The notes: generated by a model not told the origin, from the sequence alone. 64,000 nucleotides of DNA from Oikopleura dioica (GCA_907165135.1 OU015568.1:7076501-7140500), one strand, 5' to 3'. Shown: positions 51,101 through 62,097, numbered from the stretch's first letter. Made by a program: numbers and translations.

Positions 51101-54100
51101 TCTGCATCATATTTGATCATCGCATCATCCTGCTTGTTTAGAAAGAACCAGCAAGTTCTGACGAAGCTGAAAAGACCGACGATGTGACGGAGAAATCCGA
51201 GGAAACGCCGGCGGCTGAGGTCGAAGAAAAGAAGTCTGAGACTGCCGAGCCCGTCGAGAAAGAAGAGGCCAAGGAGGAAGCGAAGGAAACTAGCGAAGAG
51301 AAGACCGACGCAGCCACCGACGAAACCAAAGCCGAGGATAAGCCAGCTAAGACCGTCAGTGAGCCAGGTAAAGATACACGCAAAAATGTTTGTTTCAAAG
51401 TTCAATAGTTGTAGAAAAGAGCGAGGAGAAAGTTGAGGAAGAGAAGGTCGAAGAAACTCAAGCTACTCCCGAGGAAACGACGCCGAGCGAGGTAATTATC
51501 ATTCACCTGGCAGTTATTCGCTATGTACAGTAATAACTGTCTATATATGCACATATTTAAAGAGACCAGGGCAAGTATGTTTGAGTCTGATTATTCCGCA
51601 ATCAGCAAATCTTCAAATCTTCATACTTGCCTCTTATTTGCGCATATATTCATATATTGATCTGACTGTACATTTTCAGGCGACGACTGTACAAGCAGTA
51701 GTGGAATCGGCGCCGGTCGCGGAGGAGTCAGGTAAACCGGCCTGAAAATTGCACGAATTTACCGTGTTGTCAATGAATGTATTCCAATCAAGCCCGTTTT
51801 TTTACCAAAAACTTTAAAGCCAAATACGCAAATCGTGTTCATAATCGAGCGTGATTTGGCATTCGCCTACTTTTTCGGACAAAGAACTGCACAACTTAAT
51901 CCTCCACCCACTTCCATCTATTGAATATCTTATGTCAGGCATAAAATACTATTTGATGGATTTTGCCAAGTTGAAATTGATGTTGATGTCGAGCTGTCGT
52001 TGGTTGAAGTTGCACCCCTCTTTCCAGGAAAGAAGTTTGTTTGGTTTGAATTTTTAACCGGTCAGTCCGCTCAGTCCACAATCAAAATCCACCTAACCCA
52101 CCTATCTCGCTACTGGACGGACTACTGATGTAACTCTATTTGTCTCTTTTCAATTGCGAGTTCAACCGCGCTCAACTTTGGACAATACTAGGAATCAGTG
52201 GTTCTTCCGTGCATACCTTCACCAAGATTTCCGTCGGCTCTCAAACCGACCTCGAAGCGTTGCTAGCCTACGTCAAGTCCCTCCAAGCTAAATTGGAAGA
52301 GTCCGTCGTCGAGGAGGAAGAAACTCCTCTTGCCCTCTCGGGGAGCATGAGAAGCGAGAGCCAAGAAACACAGACGTTTCAAGCCGAACAGGTGGCAGAA
52401 TCGTCACAAGTCACGGCGTCGCTGTCGGATCTCCTCGTTGACTCCGGTAATTCAACACCGACTAACAATCCTCGCCACTTCCAAGTTCGTGAAAGGGATC
52501 GAGATTTATAACTAAGACCCGTGTTTCTCATCTCGGATCAACTAATATCAGATCAACACTAGTACAACTAATACACTAGTTCACTACTCCACACAGGCAG
52601 CTTCCCAAAAAGAATCATTGATTATCGCATTATGCAAATTAAATGCACTCGTTTTGGGGCCTGTCCCTTCTGACTGTAAATATTCGATATATTTCGCCAT
52701 CTTTCGATCCCTGACTAAGCTCGCCGTCGGAGATGACTGTGCCCGAAAAGGTGCAGCTGTTCGAGTCCCTGTCCGTACCGGATCTGTCGAATGCGGCGTG
52801 TGGCTTCGATCAGGCGCCGCCCATGGCGATGCCCGTGTTGAGGTTTAACTCGAACGGGTCAATCTACAGCGCGGACGATCGCGATGAGGAGCGCGAAGAA
52901 AAGCTCTTTATCCCATCAACCCCTGCTCACGTAGCGGGTGCCTGTGACATCGAGGAGCTGATCGAACAAAGGAAAAGGGTCGAGGATCACCAGCCTCGCG
53001 CTACAGGAGGCCTACTTTCATTGCCCCCTGATTTTCAAGCCTGTACTGTAGAAATAGCCGAATTTCAAGGTCAAATTAACAATCCCAATCGGAATTGACC
53101 TTTCAAGTGTGTTTGACGGTTGAAACTCAAAGTTGGGTATTTTGATATTTGAATCAAGCACAAACGGAAGTTTGCTTGTTTGGGAACTGCTAAAATTGTG
53201 GGTTTCGAATTATTTATAGGATTACACTTTAATCCTGTTTGTGTTTGATGTGAAAATTTCAAGGGGCTCGCCATTTTTTTCATGGTAGATATTTCATACA
53301 CACTTCAAAAGGGCCAGTGCTCTTCAACTGTCAAAGACGAAGGGTTAATTTAGTTATCGCGGTTTCGATATTTTTCTTCAATAAAAATATTGGCTTTCGT
53401 ATTTTATATTTTGAATTTTGAATGGTTTTGAAAAGGGGATTGCTTGAAAATTACAGTAAAAAAGTGGGAAAGTAGCTCATTAGTGAGGTTGATAATCATG
53501 TCCATTTGATTCTGCGGCTAGCGCTGGCTGATCCTGGATTAAGCATTGAAAACGCGATCAGCGGGCTGTCATCTGAGGCTACTCAGTCGGCTCAGATTTG
53601 CTGCTCCGCTGACTCCTGCTCGACGGTGGAATCGATCTGCTCCAAAACTTCGACCACAGTTGACTGTAAATACCCCCAGACGCATCGTAAAGCCGCCTGG
53701 TAGCGTTAGTGCATTATTTACAAGCACTCCTGCTGTCGCGCCGATCGATTATTTTTCCTCCTTTTTTTCGTCGCTTATTATTACTTTTATAGCTGGGCGG
53801 CCGTTGAGACTCCACCCGCGTCCGAGTATATTGTATATTGACGGTAAAGACCGCCGGCGTATATTCTTTGGGCACGCTGCCAGTTTGTCTCTTTTTCACC
53901 ATTTTGGGCACGCGCGAAGGAACACGCATTCATTGACACACGCTTTTTCTTCTCTAAAAATGATACTTATAACTACCAGAGCTTTCTCACAGTAAAAATA
54001 CCGCACTGGAAAAACTTGCTTAGGCCATATTTTTCAACAACTAAAACTAAAACTAAAATTTCAAGGCGAAATTCCCGCTCAGGAAAAAGAAGAAAAGACA

Positions 54101-54145
54101 GAATCGACGGAGGAAGTCACGACTCCCGCCCCCGTTGCCGAATAA
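45179..54145 (+). CDS. gravin/AKAP12- or MARCKS-like disordered membrane-cytoskeleton scaffold
   Basis: A highly acidic, Glu/Lys/Ala/Thr-rich, intrinsically disordered protein interrupted by four short basic-hydrophobic modules, each on its own exon: KKKNFKQLMPSFSFNKQKK (about 49304-49390), KRNTWFDNIKGYF (about 49795-49895), SLSKLVSGLKRRKSGKK (about 50454-50540) and RANTLKRIFGNITGPF (50970-51062). Such modules bind acidic membranes and calmodulin and are phosphorylated by PKC in MARCKS and AKAP12. Common exons are 48612-48764, 49253-49732, 49780-50157, 50424-50564, 50759-50928, 50970-51062, 51142-51366, 51409-51491, 51680-51731, 52192-52446 and 54066-54145. Alternative first exons encode MGNAVSTTK (45179-45205, joined to 45668-45730), MKLCRKT (46709-46729) and MVSESVPAVTPL (48052-48087), all phase 0. 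MGNAVS is a consensus N-myristoylation site. A PKA-binding helix was not confirmed, so AKAP12 orthology is an inference from layout and composition. Confidence 0.6.
45976..46165. mobile_element. MITE copy 5 of the CTGAGTCAGGGT family
   Basis: The termini CTGGGCTCCGCAACCTGTGA and TTCTACACAGGTTGCCGAGC match copy 4 at 16388. It lies in the first large intron of the gravin-like gene, with AAGCCGC hairpins inside. Confidence 0.8.
46807..47053. mobile_element. inverted-repeat MITE, second family
   Basis: The termini GGGTCAAAATTTTAATTCCA and TTGGATTAAAATTTTGACCC are mirrored over about 75 bp. The centre holds GCCGCCTGCGGC and AGCCGCGCTTAGCGCGGCT hairpins. It lies in an intron of the gravin-like gene. 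Confidence 0.75.
47354..47656. mobile_element. 303-bp inverted-repeat element
   Basis: The left end GTCAGTTGAAATTGACG is mirrored by the right end, and internal pairs (TGACGGCTAATTACTGTATT; GAACTTCTATTCTCAA) extend the arms to more than 100 bp each. It is intronic. Confidence 0.75.
51525..51671. mobile_element. 147-bp MITE filling one intron
   Basis: The termini GTACAGTAATAACTG and CTGACTGTAC, and the inner pairs ATATATGCACATATTT and GGCAAGTATG, are mirrored. The element takes up most of the intron 51492-51679. Confidence 0.7.
52733..53069 (+). CDS. alternative 5' exon of the gravin-like gene
   Basis: An ATG-started open segment (MTVPEKVQLFESLSVPDL and on, 112 codons) ends at a GT donor in phase 1, which fits the last common exon at 54066 (also phase 1). 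Read as an internal exon from the preceding phase-1 exon it would hit a stop, so it works only as another first exon. It contains FNSNGSIYSADDRDEEREEK, acidic like the rest of the gene. Confidence 0.45.
53522..53665 (+). CDS. possible cysteine-containing cassette exon
   Basis: A 144-nt stretch with an AG acceptor, a GTAAAT donor and phase 1 at both ends reads LADPGLSIENAISGLSSEAT and on to a segment with five Cys. It could be inserted between 52192-52446 and 54066-54145 without shifting the frame. Composition differs from the Cys-free remainder of the gene. Confidence 0.35.
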
Positions 54146-56152
54146 ATGGTAAATCAACTTTCCTAGAACTGTAGCTGACTGTTCGCCTTCAGATTCGCCT
54201 TCCATGAATCCGAATCGTCGTCCAGGCAAGTTCAAACGATCTTCCCTCAAACTCGCCGCTTGAGTCTCGTAAAAAATCTCTTCCTTGTTTTCAAAAACGA
54301 GAACGACTATTACTATCTATCCTCCCCTGTATAAAAATCAACATTTCCCCGCTCCCTCCCCTTATTTTAAAAACCGCAAAAAACGCTCACACGCAAACCC
54401 GGATAAATTCCAATTTCCCAAAAGTACAAAATCCCAAAACGCGATAGATCTAACAGTGCAGCCTCTGTCAAAAGAGGAAAAGACCAGTTCTACACTGCCA
54501 GTTCTAGTTCTAGTTCGACTCCACAACCACAACTTTTCCTTCACAAAAGCAAAAGACCAACAATTATAATTAATTAACTTTTTATCTATTTTATTATTTT
54601 CTATCGTGCCATTTTTTAAGCTGTCAACTCATCCCATTCTAGACCAAAAAAACTCCTAAATCTGAACTTTCAAAACTCAAGCTATTCAAAATTCCAAAAA
54701 ATGAACATATTCCGCCCTTTTTTCTAAGTATAAATATTTGGCTAAACTACTGTACAACGGACTGTAGTCGACCTATCAATCTACTATTTTTCATTACACA
54801 GAAACTTTGTTGAGGGTATCTAACTTCTGACTGCATTCGACTAAACTCTAGTTTTCACTCGCCTGAGGGCAGAACGCGAGAATAGCCGCGGGCAGTCGAA
54901 ACTTTGAAAAGTTCCAATTTAGTAGCCCAAAATTTGAACAAATTTACAAAGTTTCGGGTACGCCAATTTTCAATTCTTTCGAATTCTAGAGTTTTAAAGA
55001 AAATACAGTTTCCAGCAGGCTTTTTCCCGGGTTAAAAAATACTTCTATAAATCTCAAAATCTTCAGTCCTAAAAATTTCCCGGGAAAAATCAGCTGTGTT
55101 TTCTTATCAAAACTCTTTGAAAGAAATTTTTATTGATAAAAAATTTTCATGCTTGTTTATTAATAATAAATAGCTTGTTTAAAGTTTAAAATTTAACTGT
55201 TTCTTCATCATCATCAAAAACCATCGCCAAACATTCTGTACATTCATTTTTTTTTCGCTGGCACAATTTTTAATTCAACAATTTTGTTTTTAACAACATC
55301 AAAAACGAAAGAAAGTGAAGAGAAATTTTTATTTTTGCTCGATCCTCAAAATCGTACTAATTTATACTTTTTGCGCGTTGCTAACATTCCCTACCCGTCT
55401 TTTTTATTTTTCTAGGCTTTTTGAATAACGAAAAAAGCGCCTGTCTTCATCAAGTTCGCCTCAAACAAACACGTGACAAATAGACCATGCGTTCCATTTT
55501 ATTTTTATCAAAATTTAAATTCTCAAAATTCGAAAATTCAAAATTTCAACAATTAAATTTGCGACAAAAGATTACCTTCCCTCTCTACTGCTCTAGAATT
55601 CCCGCCCCTACTGTATGTACCCGGGCAATACTGTCAAATATACCTTATTATAGTGAAATCTACCTTTCGTCCTCAAAAATTATCTGAAGCCAGGTCATTT
55701 AATAAAATTACGCGAACTGTAAAATTCTAGTTTTTCTGCAGGAAGAAGTCTTAACAAACATGACAAGCGAGATTCAAATAATCAAGTCAATTTTTATTTT
55801 ATGAAAAAATATAAAAATTATTCCGGAATCGAGTTTTTCTAGTTTCTTGAAATGAATTTCTTCTTTCGATGAGTCATAATTTCTGAAGCTCCACCCACCG
55901 CCGTGAGTAACGAATTCCCAAAAGAGAGAATTTTTTGAAAAGTGGAAAATTCCTAATGTCTGCCCTTCTTTCTTATTTGTGAAGTTCTCGCTGAAAAAAT
56001 GCTTGAATTTTTCTTCAGAAATTGTAAAAATGACTAACAGTAACAGTAACAAGCAGATTGCTACAGTAGTCTGTGCCCAGTCTGTTCCGCTTTCGGGTAA
56101 TTCTTTTGGGAATTGAAGAATAAATATTTGAGTTGGAAATTTAGACGAGAAA
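54146..56152. other. 2-kb intergenic region
   Basis: A/T-rich DNA between the gravin-like and PRPSAP genes. I see no gene or clear element. ACTCATCCCATT at 54626 matches only the first dozen bases I recall of the Oikopleura spliced leader and is not a leader gene. Confidence 0.5.
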
Positions 56153-59100
56153 ATGAATCGTCGTCGGGCGGGAAAGAAAAATATGATCCTCTTGTCGGGC
56201 AATACCAACAGAGAACTTGCCTCCAAGATCGCTACCAGGTTCGTTTTTCGTGAAGAATAGGCGTTAAACTCGACTTTTCAGGCTTCAAATTGAAATTGCG
56301 CCTTCGCAAACGTTCTCTTTTGCCAATGGAGAGACCAATGTCGACATCGAGGTACAAAAAAGCCGCGAAAAAGACCGTCTTTTAACCTGTTTTCAAAATA
56401 GAAATCTGTGCGAGGGGCGGATGCCTACATCATCCAGACCGTTTCACACAACGTCAACGATGCTTTGATGGAAATGATGCTGATGGCGTACGCTTGCAAG
56501 TCTGCCTGCGCAAAGACCGTTATTGGAGTGCTTCCCTACCTGCCCTATTCGAAACAGGTAACTTACTCTGGTGGATAAATGGCTTTTGATTGAAAAAAGA
56601 CAGTTTTGGAGAAGAAAGAATGAGCGAGAAGCCGCTTGCGCCTTCGGGTATAAAAGACGCGCGGCTAATATTCTTTTAACTCGAAGCCGCAAGCGGCTTC
56701 TCGGTCTTTTCCTATCCGAAACTGTCTTTTTCAATGAATAGCCGCAAGTTATCGAGCATTTTTCTCAACCCTAGCTCTCTTGCGACTTGATATTTGACGA
56801 GTTTCTAGTGCAGAATGCGAAAACGAGGCTCGATCGTGATGAAACTCATCGCCCAATCTTTGTCAAAAGCCGGCTTCGATCATATTTTAACGCTGGACTT
56901 GCATCAGAAAGAAATTCAAGGATACTTCGATTGCCCCGTCGAAAATTTAAGGTAAGAGTTGGGTTTTATTCGCGCTCAGTATTTGAGTATGAAATAACTT
57001 TTGAGTATTATGTACAGTTATGATTGTAAGACACTTTCTTCGTCAATTATTGTGAGTCGGAAAGGGCATCCAAGAATCCATTCGAAGTTCCAATCACTCG
57101 TTGGTTCTTGACTCGACATTTAATGACTAAAAGATGAAGGAGCGCTAAGGGTTGAATTCTTACAATTTCCAGGGTTTCGCTTCCATCCATTTTTGCCGTG
57201 GCACTTCATTCTTCGCTGCATGGGCATGTAGCCCGGCCCGCAGACCACTCGGCATTTGAAGTTTTCGGGGTTTTCAGCGTTCTTTTGTGGATCAAAAAGG
57301 GTTCTAACGGCTTTTCAGAAACGAAGCCGCATAGCGGCTTTTCGTTTATTAATCAGCTCTTCCAGGACCTTGACACCCAAAGTAGCTCATTATCGTGTAT
57401 CATTTTGATCCGTTCATAAACACAGGGCGGGCCAGATCGCGTCTCCCACTTTGGAAATCCCTTTTGACATTCTCCGTCGCAGGCGAGCTGTGGAAGCGGC
57501 TCTCCATTGCACTTAAACTTCGACAGCTTCGCCCGCTCGTCCAAAACGCTAGTATCGGTGCTATTCTCTTGGGCGAAAACGCTGGCGAATCCTGTGAGTG
57601 CGAAAAATGTCAATTTCATTATTGCTTCGTCTTTTCTTGCGTCGTATCGTTATCCGTTACGTCGATTTTCAACCATTTCGAGTTAGTTTTTATATGGCTT
57701 TCTTATCGTCGGACACCTGGCGCTTCTGTGATAACAAGTTGTTGTGGGATTGGGCTTATCGCTTGAAATTCTGGCGATTTTGTGACATTTGTCAAGTGGA
57801 ATTTCATTTTTGAATAGAAATTGAGCTTTTAAAACTAGAGTTTAGACGAGTGCGCCCAAATATTGATAAGAGCAGCGTTTTTGTGGTTTTTCTTGGGAAA
57901 GAATAAGATATTCGTCGTTTCTTGAGGATTATTTAAACCAATCAGAAAGCTATTTTCGACCTTTCGGCGAATAAGAAGCTAATTTACCAACCATTCTTGG
58001 ACTTGATTTCTAGAACAGAATTGTTTATTTGAAAAAATTAAAAATTTTCTTTTTACAATCCCCTTTTATTTTGATGGCACTCGATGTACCGCATCTGCGG
58101 ATGTACCGCATCGACGGATGTACCGCATCGGCGGATGTACCGCGCTTGCGGTAGGTCGGCCGATGCGGTACATCGGCCAATGCGGTACATCGATCGTTTT
58201 TGCAAAAATGCGGTACGTCGATCGTTTTTGCCGAAATATTTCTAGAACGCGTTTTTAGCTAGTGAGGATGCGGTACGTCGATCGTTTTCGCTCATAATGC
58301 GGTACATCGATCGTTTTTTTTGTGAAAATGCGGTACATCGGTCGCTTTTCGCCTTCAAAAAGTGATAAAAGCTTTCGACTCTTACTTATGAATTCCTGGT
58401 CGACCCCCCTGTCAGCCGAAGATTACGGGCAAAAATTTTAAAGGTGTAAAGAAATTTTTGAAGACTGGAGCAAAATAATGGTCATTTCTTGTTCAGAAAA
58501 AGCTATGGTAGTGACAGTAGAGGTAATCATAAGTGAAAGTATTTCTATTATTAGTACTTAATATTCAATTTATCGTTCTTGAGGATCTCTCTAAGATAAA
58601 TTCTATCTGTTGACTAATTGACGAATCTTGAGGAAAGCTCGAAAAAAATGAAAAACGACGTTCAGGAAACCGAGTATATGAGCAATAAATTATTATTGCC
58701 AATAATAATATAAGTAGATTCTGTCTAATATTTTATAAAAAAGCGTCTTGGCAAATAAGTACAGTGGGTTGCGCAGGTAGTGCACCCTGTGTGATCGCGG
58801 CGTTGGGTCCGCAACAAACAACCCTTCGCCCGCACGCTTTACGCTTTTTTTATCGGTACTACCAAAGGTATTTCTGAAGAAGAAATGACCGACGATGATC
58901 ATTTTTGTAGTCGAAAATTTCAGTCTTCAAAAATTTCTTTACACCTTTAAAATTTTTGGCCGTAATCTTCGGCTGACAGGGGGTCGACCAGAAATTCATA
59001 AGTAAGAGTCGAAAGCTTTTATCACTTTTTGAATGCGAAAAGCGACCGATGTACCGCATTTTCACAAAAAAACGATCGATGTACCGCATTATGAGTGAAA

Positions 59101-60904
59101 ACGATCGACGTACCGCATCCTCACTAGCTAAAAAACGCGTTCTAGAAATATTTCGGCAAAAAAACGATCGACGTACCGCATTTTTGCAAAAAAACGATCG
59201 ATGTACCGCATTGGCCGATGTACCGCATCGGCCGACCTACCGCAAGCGCGGTACATCCGCCGATGCGGTACATCCGTCGATGCGGTACATCCGCAGATGC
59301 GGTACATCGATTGTCACCTTTTATTTTATCAGTAAAAAGAAATTGAAAAATAATTTTTGTGTAAACAATTCGGTTCTAGAAATTCTCATTGCGCATAGAA
59401 TTTAAAATATCGGAGCAAATCAGTAAAAATGCAACAAAACTTGAAAGTTGAAATCTAAAACCAATCAGAAACCGTTATATGCTGAAACGCCCAATCAGAA
59501 GCTGAATAGCGGCCCATTCGAATTTTATTGCATTTTTTATTTTTGAAAGTCCAAGAAAGTCGCCAATTTCATTTCGCAAATGACAAATTTAGAATTGCTT
59601 GAGTAGTCATTCCATTTTCCCGATAAGAATGCGTCTTTCTGCCCCTGCGACATGTTCTTTTCGCCAAGACACATATCACAACATAATTTTAGAAAGATAG
59701 CGTTTTATCCGTGTCTCCACGAATTTAAACGTGACTTCCACGAAACAAAGATTTCACCTGAAGAAGAAATAATGAATATTTTCAGAGCGTCGCCGTACCT
59801 GATCCAGCGACTCTTGGAAATCGACATCGGGCTTCCCTGCCAACTGGATAGGCAGATGCGACAAATGCCTGATGCTTGTGTTGTTGCTAGAACTCCTGCT
59901 TATGCCAAACGGGCGCAAAGGTAGAATTTTGGGAGTAATTACTGTTTCTAGAACAGATTTGTTTACTTTAAAAAGGGATGGATTTTCTTTTTACTGATAA
60001 AATAAAACGGGATTATAAAAAGAAAAAATTCAAAAATTCTGTTCTAGAAACTTCGTAACAATCGTCTCAAGATAGTCATCATTTTCACGGGCTTTGAAGC
60101 TTACTGTTTTTATTAGCTTTGCGGAGCGACTACGAGTGGACATTGCTGTTATTCACGGAAAAGACTTTCACGAAGAGCATGATCGAGATGTAAGAACAAT
60201 TTCAATGAAGCTAGAATGAACTGTCTTTTTTAGATGGACGGACGAGGTTCTCCTCCGCCAGAGCTCGGCTCGCTGGAAAACGAGTACGAAGAAGAGTCTT
60301 TCGACGAAAAGGACTTGAAGAACGGACGACAGCGTTCATTTTCCCAGCAAAGCAGAACCCGAAGTCGAACGATTTCGGGCACGGCTTCCAGACGAACGCG
60401 AACGGAGAGCATGAACTTGGTCGTTAATGATTACGTGGACTCGCCGATGCCCAGTGAGAAGGTAAAACCGAGCATGTATGTTGTCGGAGATGTTTGTGGC
60501 AAGACCTGTTTGATTGTTGAAGGTACTTTCTTCCAACTTTGAAGAGTTCTATTTGAAGCTAAGATATCCTGGATGAGCCGCAAGGATTTATCAACTGCGC
60601 TGAATTGTTGAAGGAAAACGGAGCGAAGATGGTGATTGTAATTGCGACGCACGCTGTTTTGGGACAATCTCAAAACGACGAAGCCTTGATGAAAATCAAC
60701 AATTCCAAAATCGACAGGATCATTGTTTCCAACTCCATTCCGATGGAGGAGTCTGGAAAGGTCAGTCTTCTCATTCTCTCTTTTTGAAAGCTTTCTTAGA
60801 TCACGGTCGTGGACATGTCCTTGCTTTTGTCCGAAGCAATGCGAAGAATTCATCACGGAGAAAGTATGAGCCTCATGTTTTCCGGCGTCGACCGACACGA
60901 TTAA
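56153..60904 (+). CDS. PRPSAP: phosphoribosyl pyrophosphate synthetase-associated protein
   Basis: Non-catalytic partner that regulates PRPP synthetase in nucleotide synthesis, in the cytosol. Exons are 56153-56238, 56282-56351, 56402-56557, 56809-56951, 59786-59921, 60117-60189, 60234-60522, 60564-60760 and 60800-60904. PRS-type sequence runs throughout: [95 protein letters not shown] and [14 protein letters not shown]. Two traits mark PRPSAP and not active PRS: the insertion [20 protein letters not shown] after the HGK segment, and a degraded PRPP-binding loop ([10 protein letters not shown] where active enzymes have DDIIDTAGT). The insertion carries an unusual Arg/Ser-rich run ([17 protein letters not shown]). 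The 2.8-kb intron 56952-59785 is exceptionally long for this genome. A possible trans-splice acceptor precedes the ATG. Confidence 0.93.
56588..56735. mobile_element. 148-bp inverted-repeat MITE in a PRPSAP intron
   Basis: The termini ATTGAAAAAAGACAGTTTTG and CGAAACTGTCTTTTTCAAT are mirrored, with GAGAAGCCGCTTGCG and CGCAAGCGGCTTCTC pairs inside. It lies in the intron 56558-56808. Confidence 0.8.
57353..57619 (-). CDS. nested small secreted cysteine-bearing protein
   Basis: An intronless 88-codon ORF lies on the strand opposite PRPSAP, inside its large intron. It begins with a plausible signal peptide ([17 protein letters not shown]) and continues with a mature part holding four Cys in [20 protein letters not shown] and [11 protein letters not shown] do not recognise a family. 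An AATAAA follows within about ten bases of the TGA, the same arrangement as in the adiponectin receptor gene. The ORF ends shortly before a GCCGC hairpin repeat. It could be a real nested gene or a chance ORF; the signal peptide plus adjacent polyadenylation signal favours the former. Confidence 0.5.
   Translation of the reverse strand: MKLTFFALTGFASVFAQENSTDTSVLDERAKLSKFKCNGEPLPQLACDGECQKGFPKWETRSGPPCVYERIKMIHDNELLWVSRSWKS
58007..59383. mobile_element. 1.38-kb near-palindromic element with GATGTACCGCAT arrays
   Basis: Two arms of about 470 bp (58007-58475 and 58920-59383) are reverse complements, separated by about 440 bp of unique DNA. Each arm carries about ten copies of the 12-mer GATGTACCGCAT or its relatives, plus a shared non-repetitive part (GGGGTCGACC, CGTAATCTTCGGCTGACAGG). 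The outermost ends TTTCTAGAAC and GTTCTAGAAA equal those of the short MITE at 59945. Confidence 0.85.
59945..60050. mobile_element. 106-bp MITE related to the large palindrome
   Basis: The termini TTTCTAGAACAGATTTGTTT and CAAAAATTCTGTTCTAGAAA are mirrored. The sequence matches the outer 60-70 bp of the element at 58007-59383. It lies in the next PRPSAP intron. Confidence 0.8.
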
Positions 60905-61377
60905 ATATTTGACTGTGAAAGAAGGTTTTTCTCAAAAAAGTTCAAATTCTATCAATTCATAAAAATTATGAAAACACCGTATTTATGCTAAGCAACACAA
61001 CTTACAACCATCTTACTGACTGAGTGCCTGAAAACTGAGAACTAGAATTTTACTGAACGAAACGAACGATTAGAATAAACACAATTCGCTCCAGTTGCGA
61101 ATTTGACCAAGAGCACGAAAAAATGCTCTTGTGGAATGTGGTTTTATTATTGAGGATTTTCATTTTTACGCTAATCCGAATTTATGGCAGGAAGCAGACG
61201 TAAATCAGCAGGTGTTTCGCAGATGAATAGGTTTCCCATGACTTTTTAACTACTTTTTTTTAACGATGCAGCGTATAGATTCTCATCTGACTCGGCAAAA
61301 CGGCTATAACTCGGCAACACATTATTCAGTAGAGTTAGCTTTCAGAAAAATTTGTAAGAAAATATAACTTTTCGAAA

Positions 61378-61746
61378 ATGACGAAAGTAACGGGGCATCC
61401 AAAAGAATTGACGAGAGAGGTCATTAAGAAGTGGATTGACGGTTTTCATAAGCGTTTGAAGAGAACAACAACGAGGGACGATTTGGACAGACTAATCTTG
61501 TCCGTCGAGAGAATGGAGTTTCAAGATGATAAAAGTTCTCAATGGGACGAGGTTACTTTTGACGATGGAGAAGGCACAACTCATTACCGAGAAAACTTCT
61601 GGGAAACTCGAGAAAAGTGGATTGTCACTAAGTTTCATGAGAAAATTCTCAAGCGAAATCCAGATTTAAAAGGAAAAACACTTGAGAAATCGAAGTTAAA
61701 AAGAGAAGAGGGAGAATGGATTCTTGATCGGGGTGGACCGTACTGA
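61378..61746 (+). CDS. hypothetical small charged protein
   Basis: A single-exon 122-codon ORF starting MTKVTGHPKELTREVIKKWI. It is very rich in Lys, Glu, Arg and Asp, with no signal peptide, membrane segment or recognised motif. It begins about 470 bp after PRPSAP and has a purine-rich context at its ATG (TCGAAAATGA). Coding character is good (low Leu/Ser bias, balanced codons), but no splice partners were found and no family was recognised. Confidence 0.45.
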   Translation: MTKVTGHPKELTREVIKKWIDGFHKRLKRTTTRDDLDRLILSVERMEFQDDKSSQWDEVTFDDGEGTTHYRENFWETREKWIVTKFHEKILKRNPDLKGKTLEKSKLKREEGEWILDRGGPY

Positions 61747-62097
61747 CCAGAGTGTAATATGTTCAATGTAAGGTGCTAAGTAGGGGAGAATAAAGGTGAA
61801 CAAGCTTCAAGGAAGGAGGATTAGACAGATGAATGCACGGAGATGCAGAGGGCCAACCGCCATGTGCTAACTCCCGCAGAGGTAGCACCTCGGCTCAACT
61901 TGACGGTGACTTGATGGCTTGGCTGATCTGCAAACATAATGAGTGATTTGAGCTGCTAAATCCGATCAAGCTCAACCCCCGGATAACCTGCAAATATGGA
62001 GATTTGATGGCTCCTAGATTTTTAAATTTTAAGCTTTTTTCTGAGGCAGGTTTTCAGGCACCGTGTGAAGTGAGCTGTGTCACAGCTGTGAATTCTC

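Noticed and set aside
54626-54640. ACTCATCCCATT, resembling the start of the Oikopleura spliced leader
   Set aside because: Only about 12 bases match from memory; the rest of the leader and an Sm site do not follow.
58080-59320. CRISPR-like regular repeats (GATGTACCGCAT)
   Set aside because: The repeats are in mirrored arms with no unique spacers of constant length, in a eukaryotic intron; they belong to a palindromic mobile element.
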